The notes: generated by a model not told the origin, from the sequence alone. Positions 53,548 to 63,096 are shown, counted from the stretch's first letter. The stretch is 64,000 nt of DNA from Halosegnis longus (GCF_009663395.1 NZ_QKNW01000001.1:2046001-2110000); one strand, 5' to 3'. Program-made: numbers and translations.

Positions 53548-56500
53548 CTACTCGCTTTCCTCTGCCGTCTCTGCGCCTCGCTCCTGCACGCGAATCCCCT
53601 TCCCCTGGAGGTGGCGGGTCCGCGAGCGTGCGAACTCCTCTTCCTTGCTCGCGCGGGTCGCGAGCACGTACATCCGGGCCTTGCCGACCGGGCGCATCGT
53701 CCGCCCCGCCCGCTGTGCGCCCTGTCGCCGACTGCCCCCCAGCCCCGAGGCCGCAATCGCAATCTCCGCGCCCGGCAGGTCGATGCCCTCGTCTGCGACC
53801 CGCGAGACGACGAGCACGTCACGGGCGCCGTGGCGGAACTCGTCGAACAGCTTTCGGCGGCGGGCGTGGCGCATCTCGCCGGAGACGAACGGCACCGACA
53901 GCGCCTCCGCAATCTGTTCGCCCTGCTCGATGTACTCCACGAAGACGAGTGCCTTCTCGCCGCGGTGCTCGCGCAGGATGGCCTCGATCTCGGGGAGCTT
54001 CGCCGGGTTCTCAGCGGCGGCCTTCCGCTTGTCGTGGCCGACGGCCGCGTCGTACTCCCGGCGCGCCTCGTCGTCCGCCCACGGGACGAGCCGAATCTCG
54101 ATTTCCGGCTCGGCGACGTAGCCGGCATCGAACAGCGCCGCCCAGTTCGTCCCAATCGGTGGGCCGATGAGGGTGTAGATTTCCTGTTGCTTGTCATCTT
54201 CCCGAATTGGCGTCGCGGAGTTGTGACAGAACAAGTGGTCGCCGAGGAAATTCTCGGTACCGGTCGAGAGGTCGTACACGTACTCGTCCTCAGAGTCAAC
54301 TTCGACGACACTCTCAACGTCGAGCATCGCCACGTCTGTCTCAGTGAGCCACTCGGCATCTACGTCGCCTCGCTGTGTGACGGCCGATAGTTCGTCGTCG
54401 TTGAGTCGCATCCTCTCTGCCAGTCCGCTCTCGAACGTCCCACCGTCCGCGCGTCGAGGCCCGTATCGCTCGGCCTCGTCGTATGCACGCTGTAGCGGCT
54501 CCGTGAACGAAGTGAGCGAGAGCCGCCCGGTTTGGCCGTCGTTGTTCGGATTGAATCGGACCAGATAGTTCTCGACGGTGTCGTGGTCTCCTTCACGAAC
54601 ACCGACCTCCGGATTGCGGTGATACTCTCCACCCACGTAGCCGCGGGCGGCCAACAAGAGATTTAGCCCGGCGGCCAACTGCTTGCTCGATGTCGAGATG
54701 GTGACCATCTCCTTTCCTCGCTCGCGCTTCGCTCTGTGTCCGTCTCCGAGAACGATTCCCTCGATGAACGGCTCGTAGGCTGTTGGGTTCGAGAGAACGA
54801 CCGAAGGTACTGACTTGTCTCTGGCCCCGTTCGACAGACCAAGTGAACGGAGTACACGAACGAGTGGTCCAGTGACACGGAGTGTCGTGCAATTCTCGCC
54901 GTTTGTGACGTAGCTGATGTCCACTTCTGGACACACGCCACGAATGACCTGCTCGAACGCCGCGACTTCGGATTTCCTGTCCGAATCTGTCGCGTAGAAC
55001 TCCACCCGCCCGTCGTCGAGGGCACCGTCTGCGACGAACAAGCCGAGAAGCCGTGCAAACGCTCCTGTGGAAACCTCAGGTGGAATGTAACTGTGGCGAC
55101 CGTGCACGTAGACACCCTTGATACACTCGCGATTGAGGTCGATTTCGCGGGCGACAGACAGTGGAATACTTCGACGCGATTTCCAGTTGTATCTACTTTT
55201 GTTGTCACCGATACCACGCTCGTACAGTGGGTCAAATACGGACTCCGGTGTATCGTCGTCGATGAGTACGTATCCCTCGTCAAGCAGTTCCATCACATCG
55301 ACCGTCTGGTCCGTCACTCCCGGTGCTGGAACTGCCTCCGGCTGTAGGAGATAGTCCGTCTCGGACAACTCCGCAGCGACCTTGCTCGTTATTTCCATTA
55401 TCTCCCCGTCGAAAACGATGAGTGAGTGGTCGCCGGTGACGGTAACCTCTCGCCCGTTGCGCCCTCTGACGCGGTACATTTGGCCGTCGTGGCGATGTCG
55501 CATCACAGCCTGTATCGGCGTCCACTCGACCGCTCCGTCTTCGGTCACGCCGAGCGTTTCTACTCCCGAAAGACGCTCCATACCCGGACCTGCGGCGAGG
55601 TGTTCTTCGGCAAACTCCGCAATCGGTCGCATCGAAAGCTCTCCGCCGTTCCGAATCGGGACCATCGTCTCCCCATCGACCGATAATCCGAGGCGGTGCT
55701 TCGCCTGTAGCGACGCCGAGCGCCGGTGTATCGGACTTGGGATGTGGTGGACCTCGTCGTAGACGATGAGCCCCCACTTCCGGTCGTCGAACAGGTGGCG
55801 GTGGCGGTCCATCCCGGCGGTCTGGTAGGTGGCGATGGTGACGGGGCGAATCTCCTTTTTCCCGCCGTGGTACTCCCCGATAACGTCCGGCGAGAGCGAG
55901 GTGTGTTCGACGATGGTCTCCTTCCACTGGGCGGCGAGCTCGCGCCCGGGAACGAGCACGAGCGTCTCCCCTTCGATTGCGGACATGACGCCCATCGCGG
56001 CGACCGTCTTGCCGGAGCCCGGCGGGCCGACGAGGATGCCCGACCGCTTTTCGGCGAAGCGGTTCACCCACTCGTTCTGGTAGTCGCGCAAATCGACGTC
56101 GAGGTCGATTGGCAGGTCGTCGCCGGTGTCGAGATGGCGGGTGTCGAGGACGGGGTAGCCCGCCTCGTAGAGGGTGCGTTTCACGCCGGCGACGGCGTCG
56201 TCTGCAATCCACGCCTCGGTGTCGGAGATGAGCGCGCGCAGGTCACCCTCGTCGAGTTCCTGTTCCGCGATGTTCCCCATCAGGTCCGCGCTCTTCGCTT
56301 CGAGGACGGTGTAGCCGTCTTCGTGGCTGTAGAGTCTGAACTTCCGGGCGCGCTCCCACTGCGAGCGGACCCACTCTTCGAGTGCGTCGGAGCGTTCGCC
56401 GAGCGCCTGTCGCATCGTGCGCTGAAGTCCCGAAAATTCGTCGTAGGGCGCACTCCACACGTCCTCCTCGCGCACCTCGTAGATGTAGCCCGATTCGCGG

Positions 56501-56871
56501 TTCGCGTCTTCCAGGTGGGCGAACTGCGAGAGCTGTGCGCGGGTGAACTGCGAGGGACCGTCCACGACGACCTGCCGGCGACCGGGGAAGACGACGACGC
56601 GCTCGCGGTCGGCCGTCTCCTTGTAGTCGCTCGGGAACCAGACGCGGGGGTCCGTCTCCACGTCGGCGGAGTCGATACGCCCCGTCCGGGCGAGCGATTC
56701 GAGCGCGTCGAGCGCGACCGACTGGCTCACGCCGAGTTCGCGGGCGAGTTCGCTCGCGGTCGCGAGCGGACGGCCGACCGACTGGAGGGCGTCGTAGAAC
56801 GTATCGAGCGTCAGGTCCACGTCGACCCGGCGGATTGCCGGCTCGGGGGTGGTGTCGGCGTCGTCTGTCAC
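53548..56871 (-). CDS. XPB/Rad25-type DEAH-like helicase containing an intein
   Basis: 1107 residues, of which 619 are helicase. Walker A GPPGSGKT (282-289), motif II DEVH (372-375), motif III SAT right after the intein and motif VI QRAGRTMRP (1053 on). An N-terminal wHTH-like region and a damage-recognition-like domain precede the motor, as in archaeal XPB/Rad25. It remodels DNA in repair or transcription. The intein (residues 397-884) splits LGL/SATP in motif III, the most conserved part of the second motor-domain boundary. Start GTG 56871 preferred; an in-frame TTG at 56898 would add nine residues. purD ends 42 bases upstream. Confidence 0.9.
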   Translation of the reverse strand: MTDDADTTPEPAIRRVDVDLTLDTFYDALQSVGRPLATASELARELGVSQSVALDALESLARTGRIDSADVETDPRVWFPSDYKETADRERVVVFPGRRQVVVDGPSQFTRAQLSQFAHLEDANRESGYIYEVREEDVWSAPYDEFSGLQRTMRQALGERSDALEEWVRSQWERARKFRLYSHEDGYTVLEAKSADLMGNIAEQELDEGDLRALISDTEAWIADDAVAGVKRTLYEAGYPVLDTRHLDTGDDLPIDLDVDLRDYQNEWVNRFAEKRSGILVGPPGSGKTVAAMGVMSAIEGETLVLVPGRELAAQWKETIVEHTSLSPDVIGEYHGGKKEIRPVTIATYQTAGMDRHRHLFDDRKWGLIVYDEVHHIPSPIHRRSASLQAKHRLGLSVDGETMVPIRNGGELSMRPIAEFAEEHLAAGPGMERLSGVETLGVTEDGAVEWTPIQAVMRHRHDGQMYRVRGRNGREVTVTGDHSLIVFDGEIMEITSKVAAELSETDYLLQPEAVPAPGVTDQTVDVMELLDEGYVLIDDDTPESVFDPLYERGIGDNKSRYNWKSRRSIPLSVAREIDLNRECIKGVYVHGRHSYIPPEVSTGAFARLLGLFVADGALDDGRVEFYATDSDRKSEVAAFEQVIRGVCPEVDISYVTNGENCTTLRVTGPLVRVLRSLGLSNGARDKSVPSVVLSNPTAYEPFIEGIVLGDGHRAKRERGKEMVTISTSSKQLAAGLNLLLAARGYVGGEYHRNPEVGVREGDHDTVENYLVRFNPNNDGQTGRLSLTSFTEPLQRAYDEAERYGPRRADGGTFESGLAERMRLNDDELSAVTQRGDVDAEWLTETDVAMLDVESVVEVDSEDEYVYDLSTGTENFLGDHLFCHNSATPIREDDKQQEIYTLIGPPIGTNWAALFDAGYVAEPEIEIRLVPWADDEARREYDAAVGHDKRKAAAENPAKLPEIEAILREHRGEKALVFVEYIEQGEQIAEALSVPFVSGEMRHARRRKLFDEFRHGARDVLVVSRVADEGIDLPGAEIAIAASGLGGSRRQGAQRAGRTMRPVGKARMYVLATRASKEEEFARSRTRHLQGKGIRVQERGAETAEESE
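54220..55683 (-). mobile_element. LAGLIDADG-type intein in the XPB helicase gene (488 residues)
   Basis: Splicing block A starts with Ser (SVDGETMVPI), block B is VTVTGDHSLIVF (T-x-x-H), and the end is FLGDHLFCHN followed by extein Ser. It therefore uses Ser at the first position and Ser at +1. The inner part has two LAGLIDADG motifs, LLGLFVADGALD and FIEGIVLGDGHR, with the Asp residues of a homing endonuclease retained. Its DNA, especially 54700-55300, is visibly less GC-rich than the exteins. Removal leaves a perfect LGLSATP helicase motif. Confidence 0.93.
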
Positions 56872-56913
56872 TATCCCGAGTAGGGGAAGCGCGGACAAAA
56901 GCAGCGCGTGTCG

Positions 56914-58209
56914 CTACTCGCGCAGTTCGGCCATGTGGTCGATGCGCCGCTGGACGAGGTCGGCGGTGCCGATGTCGTGGCGGGCGCGGAGTCCGTCGTC
57001 GCCGGCCCGCTGGAGGGCGCGCTCGGCGACGGCTTCGGCGTCGGCGATCGTCTCGCCCGTCCCGACGACGGCGAAGGAGCGGGAGGTGGTGGTGTAGATG
57101 CCGTCCTCGCGGGCGTCGACGCTCGCGTAAAACAGGAGCGCGTCGCCGGCGCTGTCGGCGTCAATCGTGACGAGCGCACCGGCCTCGGGGTCGGTCGGGT
57201 AGCCCGCGGGGACGGCGTACTTACAGACGGTCGCGCGCTCGGAAAACTGCAGTTCCGGAAGCGGCTCGCCGTCGCGGGCCGCGGTCACCACGTTGAGGAA
57301 CGAGGTCTCCAACACCGGGAGCGTGTTCATCGCCTCGGGGTCGCCGAAGCGAGCGTTGAACTCCACGATTTTCGGTCCCTCGTCGGTCAGCATGAACTGG
57401 CCGTACAGGACGCCCTTGTACTCCGGGAGCGCGTCGACCACCGATTCGATGATATCGCCCGCGGCGTCGTAGTCTCCCTCGTCCATGAACGGGAGCGTCC
57501 GGGTCGGGGCGGTGTAGCTACCCATCCCACCGGTGTTCGGTCCCTCGTCGCCCTCGTAGGCGCGCTTGTGATCCTGGACGGCCGGGGTGAGTCGCACGTC
57601 CCCGTTCGCGACGAACGCCTGCACGGTGAACTCCTCGCCCACGAGTCGCTCCTCGAGGACGACGCGGTCGTAGTCGCTGTCGCGGAGATACTGCTTCGCC
57701 TCGGCTTTCGTCACTTGGTCGCCGGTGACGCGGACGCCCTTCCCGCCGGTGAGACCGGCCGGCTTGACCGCGAGGTCGCCGTCGTAGCCGTCGATGTACT
57801 CGCAGGCCTCGTCGGTCGACTCGAAGACGGCGTAGTCGGGGTTGCCGGCGATGTCGTGGTCGTCGAGGAAGGTGCGCTGGAAGCTCTTGTCCGTCTCGAT
57901 GCGCGCCTCGGCCTGCTGGGGGGCGAAGGCGTAGACGCCGGCGTCGTCCAGCGCGTCGGCAACGCCCGCCGCAAGGGGCGTCTCCGGCCCGACGACGGCG
58001 AGCGTGGCGTCGACCGACTCGGCGTACGCGGCGACCGCCTCGGGGTCCGTCTCGTCCAGCGTCTCCAGTTCGGCGGCGAGGGATTCGATGCCCGGATTCC
58101 GGTTCGAGGCGCAGGCAAACAGCGTCGCGTCGCTCGCCGCGACGGCTCGCGAAATCGCGTGTTCACGCCCACCACCGCCGACCAACAGCACCCGCTCGGT
58201 GTCGTCCAT
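56914..58209 (-). CDS. purD: Phosphoribosylamine-glycine ligase
   Basis: 431 residues, ATP-grasp fold. LLVGGGGREHAIS at the start, GPETPLAAGVADAL, KPAGLTGGKGVRV (ATP lid), NTGGMGSYTAP and EFNARFGDPE are all diagnostic. It joins phosphoribosylamine and glycine in purine synthesis. Length is normal. Leads the leftward unit purD-helicase. Confidence 0.95.
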   Translation of the reverse strand: MDDTERVLLVGGGGREHAISRAVAASDATLFACASNRNPGIESLAAELETLDETDPEAVAAYAESVDATLAVVGPETPLAAGVADALDDAGVYAFAPQQAEARIETDKSFQRTFLDDHDIAGNPDYAVFESTDEACEYIDGYDGDLAVKPAGLTGGKGVRVTGDQVTKAEAKQYLRDSDYDRVVLEERLVGEEFTVQAFVANGDVRLTPAVQDHKRAYEGDEGPNTGGMGSYTAPTRTLPFMDEGDYDAAGDIIESVVDALPEYKGVLYGQFMLTDEGPKIVEFNARFGDPEAMNTLPVLETSFLNVVTAARDGEPLPELQFSERATVCKYAVPAGYPTDPEAGALVTIDADSAGDALLFYASVDAREDGIYTTTSRSFAVVGTGETIADAEAVAERALQRAGDDGLRARHDIGTADLVQRRIDHMAELRE

Positions 58210-58246
58210 GTCGAGTGGGGGTATGCAGACGAGTGTAAACGTTACC

Positions 58247-58263
58247 CTCTCTGGTCGAGAGAG
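58247..58263. repeat. Short inverted repeat between purD and the DUF255 gene
   Basis: CTCTCT GGTCG AGAGAG, perfect 6-bp arms with a 5-base spacer, about 40 bases upstream of purD near its likely promoter. Could be an operator for the divergent pair; could be chance. Confidence 0.35.
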
Positions 58264-58330
58264 TGTGCACTACCGTGTGTATCTGCCGGCGTGGCGACCA
58301 TTCTTCCCCGTCGCCCGCCAACGCAGAGGT

Positions 58331-60451
58331 ATGTCAGACGCACCCGACGCGCTCCGGCGGAACCGACTCGACGAGGAGGCGTCCCCGTATCTCCAACAGC
58401 ACGCCGACAACCCCGTACACTGGCAGCCGTGGGACGAGACCGCACTCGAGGCCGCCCGCGAACTCGACCGCCCTATCTTTCTCTCCATCGGCTACTCCTC
58501 GTGTCACTGGTGTCACGTCATGGCAGAAGAGAGCTTCTCGGACCCGGACATCGCAGAGACGGTCAACGAGGAGTTCGTCCCGATCAAGGTCGACCGCGAG
58601 GAGCGTCCCGACCTCGACTCGCTGTACATCACCGTCTGTCAGCTGGTGCGTGGCCACGCCGGCTGGCCGCTCACCGTCTTCTGTACGCCCGAGGGGAAGC
58701 CGTTCTTCGTCGGCACCTACTTCCCGAAGGACGCGAGCCAGCGACAGCCGGGATTCCGGCAGCTGGTTCAGGACGTGGCCGACGCGTGGGCCGACCCCGA
58801 ACAGCGCGCCGAGAGCGAGGAGCGCGCCGAGCAGTGGACCGCCGCCGCCCGCGGCGAGCTCGAAGATGTGCCCGACTCGCCGGGAGAGCTCTCTGACGGT
58901 CTCCTCGCCGACGCTGCCGACCACGCCGTCGGCCAGGCCGACCGCGAGTACGGCGGCTTCGGCGGGGGCCAGAAGTTCCCGAATCCGGCTCGCGTCGAAC
59001 TACTCCTGCGCGCCTCGACGCGTGGCCACGATGAGGCCGGAACCGTCGCGCGCGAGACACTCGACGCGATGGCCAGCGGCGGCCTCTACGACCACGTCGG
59101 CGGCGGTTTCCACCGCTACTGCACCGACCGCGAGTGGGTGGTCCCCCACTTCGAGAAGATGCTCTACGACCAGGCCGGGCTGGCGCGGGTCTTCCTCGCC
59201 GGCAGTCAGCGATTCGACAGCGACCGCTACGCCAGCGTCGCGCGCGACACGCTCGACTTCCTCGACCGCGACCTCCGTCACGAGGCCGGCGGCTTCTTCT
59301 CCACCCTCGATGCGCGTTCCGAACACGCGGGCGAGCAGGTCGAGGGTGCCTACTACGTCTGGACGCCCGAGCGCGTCCGCGCGGCAATCGACGACGAGAC
59401 GGACGCCGACCTCTTCGCTGCGCGTTACGGCATCGACGAGCGGGGAAACTTCCCGGAGGGGGCCGAGCCGGACTGGACGGTGCTGACCGAGACCACTTCC
59501 GTCGGTGACCTCGCCGCGTCCTTCGGCCTCCCGGAGGATGAAATCGAAGACCGGCTGGCTCGCGCCCGCAAACAGGCCCACCGCGCTCGCGACGACCGCC
59601 CGGCTCCGGCCCGCGACGAGAAGGTGCTCGCCGGCTGGAACGGGCTCGCAGTCCACGCCTTCGCCGAGGCCGGGCTCGTGTTCGACGGCTCGTACGCCGA
59701 CACCGCGGTCGAAGCCCTCGAATTCGCGCGCGAACGGCTCTGGGACGGCGACCGACTCACCCGTCGCTGGAAGGACGGCGACGCGGCCGGCGACGGCTAC
59801 CTCGAAGACTACGCCTTCCTCGCGCGGGGCGCGCTCGCGACCTACGAGGCGACCGGCGACGTGCGCCACCTGGACTTCGCCTGCTCGCTGGCCGACGCGC
59901 TCGTCGCGGCGTTCTACGACGCGGACGCGGGGACGCTCTACTTCACGCCCGAGGACGGCGAATCCCTCATCGCCCGCCCGCAGGCGTTGGACGACAGTTC
60001 GACACCCTCCAGTACGGGCGTCGCGGTCGACGTGCTCGACGCCCTGGCACAGTTCCGACCCGACAGCCAGTTCGGAACCGTCGCGCGCCGCGTCGCGGAG
60101 ACGCACGCCGAGACCGTCGATGCGACGCCGCTCAACCACGCCGCCCTCGCGCTCGCGACGGACGCGCTCGCCACTGGTCGGTATGAGCTCACCGTCGCCG
60201 CCGATTCGCTTCCGGCGGCGTGGCGCGAGACCCTCACCGACCGGTATCTCCCGCTCCGGCTGCTTTCGGTTCGACCACCGACCGAGGACGGAGTACAGGC
60301 GTGGCTCGACGCGCTGGGTCTCGAAACGGCTCCGCCGATTTGGGCCGGTCGCGAGGCGCGCGACGGCGAGCCGACGGTGTACGCCTGCCGGAACCGCACC
60401 TGCTCGCCGCCGACGCACGACCTCGGCGAGGCGCTCGACTGGTCGCCGTAG
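58331..60451 (+). CDS. DUF255 (YyaL/SPATA20-like) thioredoxin-domain protein
   Basis: 706 residues. The N-terminal 160 residues are a thioredoxin-like fold with the hallmark NRLDEEASPYLQQHADNPVHW, SSCHWCHVMAEESF (CHWC) and FCTPEGKPFFVGTYFP. The rest is an (alpha/alpha)6 barrel like N-acylglucosamine epimerases/glycosidases (GGFHRYCTDREWVVPHFEKMLYDQA, VLAGWNGLAV). The family is conserved from bacteria to man but its reaction is unknown. Start chosen where the family begins. Confidence 0.9.
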   Translation: MSDAPDALRRNRLDEEASPYLQQHADNPVHWQPWDETALEAARELDRPIFLSIGYSSCHWCHVMAEESFSDPDIAETVNEEFVPIKVDREERPDLDSLYITVCQLVRGHAGWPLTVFCTPEGKPFFVGTYFPKDASQRQPGFRQLVQDVADAWADPEQRAESEERAEQWTAAARGELEDVPDSPGELSDGLLADAADHAVGQADREYGGFGGGQKFPNPARVELLLRASTRGHDEAGTVARETLDAMASGGLYDHVGGGFHRYCTDREWVVPHFEKMLYDQAGLARVFLAGSQRFDSDRYASVARDTLDFLDRDLRHEAGGFFSTLDARSEHAGEQVEGAYYVWTPERVRAAIDDETDADLFAARYGIDERGNFPEGAEPDWTVLTETTSVGDLAASFGLPEDEIEDRLARARKQAHRARDDRPAPARDEKVLAGWNGLAVHAFAEAGLVFDGSYADTAVEALEFARERLWDGDRLTRRWKDGDAAGDGYLEDYAFLARGALATYEATGDVRHLDFACSLADALVAAFYDADAGTLYFTPEDGESLIARPQALDDSSTPSSTGVAVDVLDALAQFRPDSQFGTVARRVAETHAETVDATPLNHAALALATDALATGRYELTVAADSLPAAWRETLTDRYLPLRLLSVRPPTEDGVQAWLDALGLETAPPIWAGREARDGEPTVYACRNRTCSPPTHDLGEALDWSP

Positions 60452-60462
60452 GAACGCGGTCC

Positions 60463-61416
60463 CTACTTCGGAACGCGGGCGAGCCACGCGGTCGGATCGT
60501 CGAGCTCCTCGTCGCTGGGCAGGTATTCGGGCGACTCCCAGACGCGGCTCGCGCCGTGGACCCCGCGGTCGTCGGCGACGGCGTCGAAGAAGGCCTTGCC
60601 CCGCTCGTACTGCTCCTGTTTCATCCCCAAGCCGAGGAGCTTGCGGACGAGCTTGCCGACCGGCGTGGAGCCGCCGCGGCGCTCGTCTAGCTTCCGGCGG
60701 AGGTCGTCGTACTCGTCGTCGAACGCGCGGTCCATCACGAGTTCGGCGTACCCTTCGACCGCGGTCATGGCGACGTTCACCTCGGCTAACGCCTCGCGTT
60801 CGAGCCGACCCTCGGAGAGGGACTCGATGCCGTCGAGCATCGCGTCTTCGAGATACCCGGAGAGCCACGGCGCGGCCCCGAACTCGGCGGCGTGGGTCAC
60901 CTCGTGGAAGGCAATCCAGCGGCGGAACCGCTCGCGGTCCACGTCCAGCAGGTCGGCCACCTTCTCGATGTTCGGGTGGACGAAGTAGAGCGCGTGCGGC
61001 TCGTCGGCGAGCAAGAGCGGGTCGTACTGCCCGAGGACGTTGTTCCCGAGGAAGGCGAGCATTCCGCCGGTCGTCGCGGTGTTGAGCGAGCGGGCCAATC
61101 CGGGCGCGGGACCGTTGGCGAACTCCTCGACGACCGGCTCCATCACCCGCCGGAACGTCGGGGTGTTCGCGTCGATCCAGTGGTGGCGATTCTGCACCTC
61201 GATGGCGTCCGGCACGTCGAACTCCACCTCGGCGACCTCGCGGATGCGCGAGCGGGCCGCGCGCACGTCCTCGGCGTAGCCGACTTCCTCGGCCTCCGTG
61301 AGCGACAGCTCGCCGGGGTCGATGGCGGCTTTCGCCACCTCGCCGGCGGCGTCCCAGTCGATGGGGGCGTCGCCCTCGCTTTCGGTCACGGCGCGGACGG
61401 CTCGAAACAGTGTCAT
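60463..61416 (-). CDS. DUF2342-type zincin, 'F420 biosynthesis-associated' family
   Basis: 317 residues. The zinc-protease motif is AFHEVTHAAEF (HExxH); LGQYDPLLL and a later EGYAELVMDRAFDDEY supply conserved family segments, the Glu possibly a third ligand. The set corresponds to the actinobacterial/haloarchaeal family described as coenzyme F420 biosynthesis-associated hydrolase; actual substrate is unknown. Cytoplasmic. Converges on the DUF255 gene. Confidence 0.82.
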   Translation of the reverse strand: MTLFRAVRAVTESEGDAPIDWDAAGEVAKAAIDPGELSLTEAEEVGYAEDVRAARSRIREVAEVEFDVPDAIEVQNRHHWIDANTPTFRRVMEPVVEEFANGPAPGLARSLNTATTGGMLAFLGNNVLGQYDPLLLADEPHALYFVHPNIEKVADLLDVDRERFRRWIAFHEVTHAAEFGAAPWLSGYLEDAMLDGIESLSEGRLEREALAEVNVAMTAVEGYAELVMDRAFDDEYDDLRRKLDERRGGSTPVGKLVRKLLGLGMKQEQYERGKAFFDAVADDRGVHGASRVWESPEYLPSDEELDDPTAWLARVPK

Positions 61417-61459
61417 ACAAAACGTACCGGCGGCGCGCGCATAGGCCTTCCCCCGGGCG

Positions 61460-61657
61460 CTACCGCACCCTCGCGAGCACGACGGATAGCCCGATAGCGA
61501 GGAGCACACCGGCTCCGGCGGCGACTCCGGCGACGAGCGCGGTCGCGTCCGTGCTCGCCGCGAGCGCCGCGCCGGTCGCCCCGCCGATTGCAGCGCCGGC
61601 GGGACCGCGACGCTCCACGACGCGTTCGAGTGACTGCTCGTCGCTCGGCGTGGTCAT
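61460..61657 (-). CDS. Small membrane protein (65 residues)
   Basis: A hydrophilic start (TTPSDEQSLERVVERRG) is followed by two Ala/Gly-rich hydrophobic stretches (IGGATGAALAA and LVAGVAAGAGVLLAIGLSVVLA), ending ARVR. ATG start and good codon bias. No family recognised. Between the zincin and HxlR genes, same strand. Confidence 0.6.
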   Translation of the reverse strand: MTTPSDEQSLERVVERRGPAGAAIGGATGAALAASTDATALVAGVAAGAGVLLAIGLSVVLARVR

Positions 61658-61735
61658 ACAGCAACGGACGCCGGCAGGGCAAAAAGGCGTTGTGACGGTC
61701 TCACGGGCGTCGAGCGCCCGCGAGGAGGCGGATGG

Positions 61736-62086
61736 CTACTCGGCGAGCAGCGACTGCTCTTCATCGGGGTCGAGCCAGTCGCCGGCCCACTCCTCGATGG
61801 CCTCGAACACGGGACCGAGCGACTCGCCCTTGTCCGTCAGCGAGTAGTAGGTCGCGACGGGAGCGTCCTCTTCGAGCCGACGGTTCACGAACCCCATCTC
61901 GCCGAGGTCGTCGAGCACGCGCGAGAGGGTGCGCGAGGACGCGCTCGTCGACCGCTTGAGCTCGTTGAATCGCTTTTCGCCCTCCTGTAGGTCGTGGAGG
62001 ACGATGAGCCGCCACTGTGACCCGATCTGTTCGAGTGAGTCGATGACGACACACGCCTCCTCGCTGTAGCGCTCTTGTGATGACAT
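61736..62086 (-). CDS. HxlR-family winged-helix regulator with a conserved N-terminal cysteine
   Basis: 116 residues. CVVIDSLEQIGSQWRLIVLHDL, RFNELKRSTSASSRTLSRVLDDL and PVATYYSLTDKGESLGPV match the HxlR (DUF24) winged helix. Cys12 is at the place of the redox-sensing Cys of Bacillus YodB and CatR, which respond to quinones and diamide. It is divergent from a VOC dioxygenase-like gene; the 65-base gap carries GTTAC elements, so it probably represses that operon and itself. Confidence 0.88.
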   Translation of the reverse strand: MSSQERYSEEACVVIDSLEQIGSQWRLIVLHDLQEGEKRFNELKRSTSASSRTLSRVLDDLGEMGFVNRRLEEDAPVATYYSLTDKGESLGPVFEAIEEWAGDWLDPDEEQSLLAE

Positions 62087-62090
62087 CGTT

Positions 62091-62151
62091 GTTACCTACT
62101 ATCCACTGTGTCCGCGAGCGTATAAGTAGTTACGGGCCACTATCAGGTAAC
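62091..62151. promoter_or_regulatory. Shared hxlR/VOC control region with GTTACC elements
   Basis: GTTACCT (62091-62097) and AGGTAAC (62145-62151) are perfect inverted copies, each lying next to one of the two divergent start codons; a further GTTAC is at 62129. TATAAG (62121-62126) is the VOC-gene TATA box, 28 bases before its ATG, and reads CTTATA on the other strand. Binding to these sites would block both promoters. Confidence 0.6.
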
Positions 62152-63096
62152 ATGGCGAAAGCACCGATTCAAGGACTCCACCACGTAACGAGCATGGCGA
62201 GTGACCCGGACGAGACGGTCCGGTTCTTCCGGGACGTGCTCGGGCTTCGACTCGTGAAGCAGACGGTGAACTTCGACGACGTGACGACGTATCACCTCTA
62301 CTTCGGCAACGAGACGGGCGAGCCGGGGACGGCGCTCACCGTCTTCCCGTTCGGGGAGGGACAGTCCGGCACCGTCGGCGCGGGACAGGTCGAGACGACC
62401 GCCTTCCACGTCCCGGCCGGCAGTCTCGACTACTGGGCCGACCGATTCGACGACCACGACGTGGACCGCAACGAGATAACCGACCGGTTCGGCGAGCAGG
62501 TGCTCGGCTTCCGCGACGGCGACGGCCTCCGGTACGAACTCGTCGCCAGCGACGAGGAGAGCGTCGAGCCGTGGGAGGGTAGCGACGTGCCCGCCGAACA
62601 CGCGATTCGTGGCTTCCACTCCGTCACGCTCGCGCTCGTGGACACGACCGAGACGGCTGGGCTCCTCCAGTTCATGGGATACGAACAGACCGGCGAGGAG
62701 GGCGACTACACCCGATTCGAGGCAGACGGCGAGTACGCGACGGTCGTCGACCTCCACGAGACGAGCGACCGCGGCCAGCCCGGACTCGGCACGGTCCACC
62801 ACGTCGCCTTCCGCGTCCCCGACGACGACGCGCAGTTCGCGTGGCAGGAGGCGCTCTCCGAGGAGGGGTACGGCGTCACCGAGCAGAAGGACCGCCAGTA
62901 CTTCCGCTCCATCTACTTCCGCGAACGCGGCGGGGTGCTGTTCGAGTTCGCGACCGACGGGCCCGGCTTCACGACCGACGAATCCGCCGACGAACTCGGC
63001 TCGTCGCTGAAGCTCCCCGAGTGGCTGGAAGGCGACCGCGAGCGCATCGAGGAGTCGCTGCCGGAGCTGACCGCGACGCCCGTGGAGGTGCGATGA
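62152..63096 (+). CDS. VOC (glyoxalase/ring-cleaving dioxygenase-like) family protein
   Basis: 314 residues, two tandem VOC modules. GLHHVTSMASDPDETVRFFRDVLGLRLVKQTVNFDD starts the first and HSVTLALVDTTETAGLLQFMGY the second. Metal ligands likely are H10, H227-region (TVHHVAFRV) and E near FRSIYFRERGGVLFEFA. It resembles the MhqO/MhqE/CatE-type proteins that deal with quinones and catechols. The stop overlaps the esterase start (CGATGATG). Confidence 0.87.
   Translation: MAKAPIQGLHHVTSMASDPDETVRFFRDVLGLRLVKQTVNFDDVTTYHLYFGNETGEPGTALTVFPFGEGQSGTVGAGQVETTAFHVPAGSLDYWADRFDDHDVDRNEITDRFGEQVLGFRDGDGLRYELVASDEESVEPWEGSDVPAEHAIRGFHSVTLALVDTTETAGLLQFMGYEQTGEEGDYTRFEADGEYATVVDLHETSDRGQPGLGTVHHVAFRVPDDDAQFAWQEALSEEGYGVTEQKDRQYFRSIYFRERGGVLFEFATDGPGFTTDESADELGSSLKLPEWLEGDRERIEESLPELTATPVEVR

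Noticed and set aside
59000-61420. 806-codon open frame on the minus strand
   Set aside because: Lies antisense to the DUF255 gene and out of frame with the DUF2342 gene; Arg/Gly/Val-rich with no domain. It is a high-GC shadow.
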